Below, one piece after another: positions 60,346-64,000 of a stretch of DNA of 64,000 nt (its first letter is position 1; each line of letters starts with the position of its first letter). The notes under the pieces were generated by a model. That model was not told the origin of the DNA. It ran no database searches and saw nothing but the letters and a program-made list of their open reading frames with translations. Source of the DNA: Shewanella halotolerans (GTDB taxonomy: Bacteria; Pseudomonadota; Gammaproteobacteria; Enterobacterales; Shewanellaceae); the NCBI RefSeq assembly GCF_019457535.1, contig NZ_CP080417.1, positions 2,976,001 through 3,040,000 on the forward strand, given 5' to 3'. Position numbers and translations under genes: made by a program.

Positions 60346-61142
60346 CAGAAGCTCCCTGCAGTGCTACATTGCAGCTGCACCAGATCGCACAGCAACAACT
60401 GGGCCGAACGCCAGACCTCGTCGAAATGCGCCATGATAGGCGTCAAGGTCAACCAGAGAATAATCAAACCACTCACCATGGTCACGGGGAAACCGATGGC
60501 GAAGATGTTAAGTTGCGGCGAGGCGCGGGTCATCACCCCAAAAGAGAGGTTGATCAGCAAGAGCGCCACAATCGCCGAAATAGACATGGTCAGCGCCGCG
60601 CCGAACATATAGGCGCCCCAGTCCGCCAGACGCCGATAGCTGGCGATGCTTATTCCTTGCATAGACACGGGAATGGTATCGAAGCTGGCCACCAACATGC
60701 GGATCATCACCAGATGACCATCCACCGCCAGGAAGATCATGGTCGTCAGTAGTAAGAAGAAGTTACCGATAACCGGGGTCTGCTGGCCTGATCCGGGGTC
60801 CACCATGGAGGCGAAACCTAGGCTGGTCTGCATGCCAATGATCTGCCCGGTCAACACGAAGGTCTGCATGATAAGCAAGGTGACAAACCCCATGGCGACG
60901 CCAATCAAGATCTGCTGCACGGTCACGAACACGGCGCCTAATGAAAATAGCTCGACCTCGGTATTGACCGGCAACATGGGAGCGATGGCGAAGGTGATCG
61001 CCACCGAGAGCAGCAGGCGCACCCGAGTCGGTGTGGTATTGGCGCCAAATACCGCCATCACCATCAACATGCTCGACACTCGAAACAGCGGCCACATATA
61101 GGCCGACAGCGTCTGCATGATAGTCGATAGCAAGATCTCCAT
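60345..61142 (-). CDS. fliR: Flagellar export gate protein FliR
   Basis: 265-residue polytopic protein forming the FliPQR gate with about six hydrophobic segments; SFDTIPVS, GAALTMSISAIVALLLINLSFGVMTRASPQLNIFAIGFPVTM is the typical FliR C-terminal half (RxxPQxNxFxxGFP). Follows fliQ by 42 bases and precedes flhB in the usual order. Confidence 0.95.
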   Translation of the reverse strand: MEILLSTIMQTLSAYMWPLFRVSSMLMVMAVFGANTTPTRVRLLLSVAITFAIAPMLPVNTEVELFSLGAVFVTVQQILIGVAMGFVTLLIMQTFVLTGQIIGMQTSLGFASMVDPGSGQQTPVIGNFFLLLTTMIFLAVDGHLVMIRMLVASFDTIPVSMQGISIASYRRLADWGAYMFGAALTMSISAIVALLLINLSFGVMTRASPQLNIFAIGFPVTMVSGLIILWLTLTPIMAHFDEVWRSAQLLLCDLVQLQCSTAGSF

Positions 61143-61184
61143 CTCAGCGACGCTCGATAGCCGGACGGGCGCGGCGCTTCATGG

Positions 61185-61454
61185 CTAGCCCACCACCTGG
61201 GGGATAAGATTCACCATCTGCAAGAAAAACTCCATCATGGTCTGAACCAGCAGATGGCCTAAGATCATCAGGGCGAAGAGTGTGGTTAACAGACGCGGCA
61301 GGAAGCTCAGGGTCTGCTCGTTAATCGAGGTCGCCGCCTGAAACACAGCCACCACCAGACCGACCACCAGCCCGGGCACGATGATCATCGACACTATGGT
61401 CACGATAACCGATAGGGCTTCACGAAAGATGTCGATGAGGGCTTCGGGTGTCAT
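61185..61454 (-). CDS. fliQ: Flagellar export gate protein FliQ
   Basis: 89 residues with two membrane hairpin helices (ALSVIVTIVSMIIVPGLVVGLVVAVFQAATSINEQTLSFLPRLL), the invariant FQAxTxINEQTLxFxPK-like region being clear. Eight bases after fliP. Part of the export gate. Confidence 0.96.
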   Translation of the reverse strand: MTPEALIDIFREALSVIVTIVSMIIVPGLVVGLVVAVFQAATSINEQTLSFLPRLLTTLFALMILGHLLVQTMMEFFLQMVNLIPQVVG

Positions 61455-61462
61455 AACGGCTC

Positions 61463-62230
61463 CTAGATCCCAAAACTATTGGCCAGGGTGCCCATCACCA
61501 GGCTCCAGCCATCCACCAACACAAACAACATGATCTTAAAGGGCAAGGAGACGATCATCGGCGACAGCATCATCATACCCATGGCCATCAGGATACTGGC
61601 CACCACGAGATCAAGCACCAGGAAGGGCACAAACAACATGAAGCCTATCTGGAAGGCAGTCTTGAGTTCACTGGTGATAAAGGCCGGGATCAGCACGCTC
61701 ATGGGCGCATCTTCCGGAGATTGAATATTCTGATAGCCAGAGATCTCGACAAAGGTCTCCAAATCCGTGAGCCGGGTCTGGGCCAACATAAAGGCCCGCA
61801 GCGGCTCCTTGCCCTTGTCATAGGCCTGCTCTATGGTCATGGTCTCGTCGATATAGGGCTTCACCGCCTGGTCGTAGATCTTGTCGAACACGGGCGCCAT
61901 GATGAAGAAGGTCATAAACAGACTCATGCCGATCAGCACCTGATTCGACGGCGTCTGCTGCAGGCCGATCGCCTGGCGCAGAATCGACAGCACCACTATG
62001 ATGCGGGTAAACGAGGTCAGCATGATGACCATGGCGGGCAGAAAACTCAGCGCCGTCATCAGCAGCAATATCTGCATGGTCACCGAATATTGGGTCGAGC
62101 CATCGGCGCCTGTGGTGACAGTTACCGCGGGGAGAATCCCATCCTGGGCCAGTGCCAGTTGCGGCGCCATCACGGCCAGGAGTAAAAAGAGTGGGGTCAA
62201 GATCCGTTTCATGATTTTTATTGGGTTCAT
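61463..62230 (-). CDS. fliP: Flagellar export gate protein FliP
   Basis: 255 residues with a cleavable signal sequence (RILTPLFLLLAVMAPQLALA), then TSFTRIIVVLSILRQAIGLQQTPSNQVLIGMSLFMTFF and FIPAFITSELKTAF-like C-terminal motif (LIPAFITSELKTAFQIGF). The ATG at 62230 overlaps the fliO stop (ATGA); ATG 62212 would still leave a signal peptide. The core of the FliPQR channel. Confidence 0.95.
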   Translation of the reverse strand: MNPIKIMKRILTPLFLLLAVMAPQLALAQDGILPAVTVTTGADGSTQYSVTMQILLLMTALSFLPAMVIMLTSFTRIIVVLSILRQAIGLQQTPSNQVLIGMSLFMTFFIMAPVFDKIYDQAVKPYIDETMTIEQAYDKGKEPLRAFMLAQTRLTDLETFVEISGYQNIQSPEDAPMSVLIPAFITSELKTAFQIGFMLFVPFLVLDLVVASILMAMGMMMLSPMIVSLPFKIMLFVLVDGWSLVMGTLANSFGI

Positions 62231-62604
62231 GACTGTGATGACTTTGCCTGACGCAGACGGCTGGCAAAGGAGTCCTGTTCTATGGTGATAGGGGTATCGA
62301 GTTTATCGATAAGCGAAACCTGCTGCGGCGTGACCCCCAGCAGGTATTGTTGGCCATCGACCTCGACCAACACCATCTTCTCTCTCTGCCCCAGCGGCGT
62401 GACCGCCAGAGTCTTAAGCACGCCATGGGAACTGGGCACAAGCTTGAGGCGCTTGACCAGGTAGGCGAGCAGGAAGATCAAGGCGATCACCACCAGTAAG
62501 CCACCCAGCATATTGGTCATGGTGGCCAATGCCGACTCTCGCTCACCGGTTACCTGAGTAGTCGTCGCGGCGGCCGCAACGGCCATCAAGGATGAGATCC
62601 CCAT
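62227..62604 (-). CDS. fliO: Flagellar biosynthesis protein FliO
   Basis: Helps assemble or stabilise the FliP complex. 125 residues: one membrane segment near residues 29-50 (MLGGLLVVIALIFLLAYLV), then the cytoplasmic VTPLGQREKMVLVEVDGQQYLLGVTPQQVSLIDKL region, the FliO signature. Overlaps fliP by 4 bases and follows fliN by 9. Confidence 0.93.
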   Translation of the reverse strand: MGISSLMAVAAAATTTQVTGERESALATMTNMLGGLLVVIALIFLLAYLVKRLKLVPSSHGVLKTLAVTPLGQREKMVLVEVDGQQYLLGVTPQQVSLIDKLDTPITIEQDSFASRLRQAKSSQS

Positions 62605-62613
62605 AGGCCTTCC

Positions 62614-62997
62614 TTATTTGAGTTTCTTAATACGCTCGGTTTGGCTGATAACGTCGGTGAGACGAATACCAAACTTGTCGTTGACCACCACCACTTCACC
62701 GTGGGCGATCAGGGTACCGTTTACCATCACATCCAGCGGCTCACCGGCCACCCGGTCAAGCTCCACCACAGATCCCTGGTTGAGCTGCAGCAGGTTACGA
62801 ATATTGATGAAGCTGCGGCCCACCTCCATGGAGATGGTCACAGGAATATCCATGATGGTATCGAGTTTGGCCGCTTCCTCTTCGGTCAGCGGCTTTGAGC
62901 TATCGGCCAGCTCGTCGAGTTCGACCGCCTGAGCCTCCTCCAGCGCCTGTTCGGCCATGGCTGCGGCCCAATCGTCACCTGTATCTTCTGTGCTCAT
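62614..62997 (-). CDS. fliN: Flagellar motor switch protein FliN
   Basis: C-ring component. 127 residues: an acidic N-terminal extension, then one SpoA domain (IPVTISMEVGRSFINIRNLLQLNQGSVVELDRVAGEPLDVMVNGTLIAHGEVVVVNDKFGIRLTDV). Length and sequence are normal. Gene lies 25 bp after fliM. Confidence 0.96.
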   Translation of the reverse strand: MSTEDTGDDWAAAMAEQALEEAQAVELDELADSSKPLTEEEAAKLDTIMDIPVTISMEVGRSFINIRNLLQLNQGSVVELDRVAGEPLDVMVNGTLIAHGEVVVVNDKFGIRLTDVISQTERIKKLK

Positions 62998-63022
62998 TGA
63001 TTTCTACCTTAAACGCATTCCA

Positions 63023-64000
63023 TTAAATATTGTTGAGATCCCGAGACTTACTCTTCTTAGTCACAAGTTGTAGCTCAGTCTTTACCGTCTCGGGCCTTGG
63101 GATCTTCTCCCGGATATTCAGGGCCAAATTCTCACGCGAACGCCCCAGCTTACAGCGATATGTGGGCAGGTCCTCGACCCGCAGCACGATATATTCGGGC
63201 ATCTCCACCGGAATAATGTCGCCGGCCTTAAAGCCCATCACATCCTTCAGCGAGATCTCCTTCTCGACTATGGTGGCATCCAGGCCCACCTCGACGTCCA
63301 TGATCTCATCCTTCAGGGCCTGAGACCAACGCATGTCGGTATCTTGGGTATCGCTCTGTACCCCGGCATCAAGCAGTTCACGAATCGGCTCGATCATCGA
63401 ATATGGCATGGTGATATGGAAATCACCGCCGCCACCGTCCACCTCGATGTGGAAAGAGCTCACCACCACCACCTCGGTCGGGCTGACGATATTGGCCATC
63501 GCCGGGTTCACCTCGGAGTCGAGATAATCGAACTCGACATCCATCACAGGCGCCCAGGCTTCCTTATAATCTTCGAAGATGATCTTCAAAAGCAGCTGCA
63601 CGATACGCCGCTCGGTGGGAGTAAATTCCCGCCCTTCGATCTTGGCGTGAAAACGACCGTCGCCGCCGAAGAAGTTATCCACCAGGATAAACACCAGGCG
63701 GGCCTCCATGGTGATCAGCGCAGTCCCCTTCAAGGGACTGAAACGCACCATATTCAGGCTGGTCGGTACAAACAGGGTGTGGACATATTCGCCAAATTTG
63801 AGCATCTGCACGCCGTTGATCGACACCTCGGCCGCGCGGCGCATCATGTTAAACATGCTGATCCTCAGATGGCGGGCAAAACGCTCGTTGACGATCTCCA
63901 GGGTCGGCATACGACCACGGACTATACGATCTTGTGATGAAAAGTCATAGGCGCGCGCATCGAGCGCGTCACTCACCTCTTCCTCTTCGACGTCGTCGAC
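63023..64000 (-). CDS. fliM: Flagellar motor switch protein FliM, 5' end beyond the window
   Basis: C-ring protein that binds phospho-CheY. The part seen has RAYDFSSQDRIVRGRMPTLEIVNERFARHLR, the middle domain with GGDGRF, and the C-terminal SpoA-like domain (DVEVGLDATIVEKEISLKDVMGFKAGDIIPVEMP). The frame stays open to base 64000 and encodes the acidic VDDVEEEE stretch, so the CheY-binding N-terminal peptide (usually LSQDEIDALL-like) lies outside. The internal GTG at 63976 is therefore not the true start. Confidence 0.95.
   Translation of the reverse strand, partial: VDDVEEEEVSDALDARAYDFSSQDRIVRGRMPTLEIVNERFARHLRISMFNMMRRAAEVSINGVQMLKFGEYVHTLFVPTSLNMVRFSPLKGTALITMEARLVFILVDNFFGGDGRFHAKIEGREFTPTERRIVQLLLKIIFEDYKEAWAPVMDVEFDYLDSEVNPAMANIVSPTEVVVVSSFHIEVDGGGGDFHITMPYSMIEPIRELLDAGVQSDTQDTDMRWSQALKDEIMDVEVGLDATIVEKEISLKDVMGFKAGDIIPVEMPEYIVLRVEDLPTYRCKLGRSRENLALNIREKIPRPETVKTELQLVTKKSKSRDLNNI

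Overview
The window looks like a gammaproteobacterial chromosome, most likely Shewanella. The polar flagellar order fliM-N-O-P-Q-R-flhB-A-F-G-fliA-cheY-Z-A-B is present, with ParC/ParP-type chemotaxis positioning genes, a POT peptide transporter, RfaH and an MlaA homologue, and the proteins read as Shewanella-like. The species cannot be fixed from this sequence alone. No rRNA, tRNA, CRISPR array, prophage or insertion sequence was recognised.

Layout. (1) 1-4037, plus strand: the end of a surface-glycan locus, with an initiating sugar-phosphate transferase, a nucleotidyltransferase/sugar-transferase fusion whose two active sites both look decayed, and a TagD/TagF-like pair for CDP-glycerol synthesis and glycerophosphate transfer. 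(2) 4085-9033, minus: sulfate activation cysD-cysN-(SLC13 permease)-cysC. (3) 9034-10182: a perfect 11-copy heptamer repeat and a frameshifted YcdX-type PHP phosphatase gene. (4) 10364-17206, minus: precursor genes rmlA (copy 2), galU, two WecA-family transferases, a UDP-glucuronate-4-epimerase-like gene and UDP-glucose dehydrogenase. (5) 17584-37403, minus: a Wzx/Wzy-type O-antigen or capsule operon. It runs OPX exporter, Wzz, rmlBADC, a dTDP-3-formamido-3,6-dideoxyhexose set (ketoisomerase, ankyrin formyltransferase, aminotransferase), acyltransferase, Wzx, glycosyltransferases, a pyruvyltransferase-family protein, Wzy and an AsnB-like amidotransferase. About 17.5-30 kb is visibly AT-rich compared with both flanks. 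(6) 37404-38864: an unusual repetitive leader followed upstream by rfaH. (7) 39442-46226: peptide transporter, RssB-like regulator, MlaA homologue, FliK-like plus FlhB-C-terminal-like pair, and a DUF2802 protein. (8) 46343-64000, minus: the late part of the polar flagellar/chemotaxis cluster, running off the right edge inside fliM.

How it fits together. RfaH is made just upstream of the long polysaccharide operon. The operon leader carries one perfect 12-base ops element and three close variants, two of them next to 90-bp direct repeats, so RfaH should load there and keep RNA polymerase processive through about 20 kb. The operon should supply dTDP-rhamnose and a dTDP-3-formamido sugar. The downstream genes supply UDP-glucose, UDP-glucuronate/galacturonate and the lipid-linked first sugar. 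AsnB probably amidates a uronic acid, and Wzx/Wzy/Wzz/OPX flip, polymerise, set length and export. The flagellar block encodes the export gate, C-ring parts, the FlhF/FlhG number and place control, FliA, and a chemotaxis system whose CheA carries a three-times repeated acidic motif and is paired with ParC and ParP for polar placement.

The observations most worth following are the multi-ops repetitive leader, the double pseudoenzyme at 722-2185, the ankyrin formyltransferase pathway, the repeated motif in CheA, and the MlaA homologue without a lipobox.
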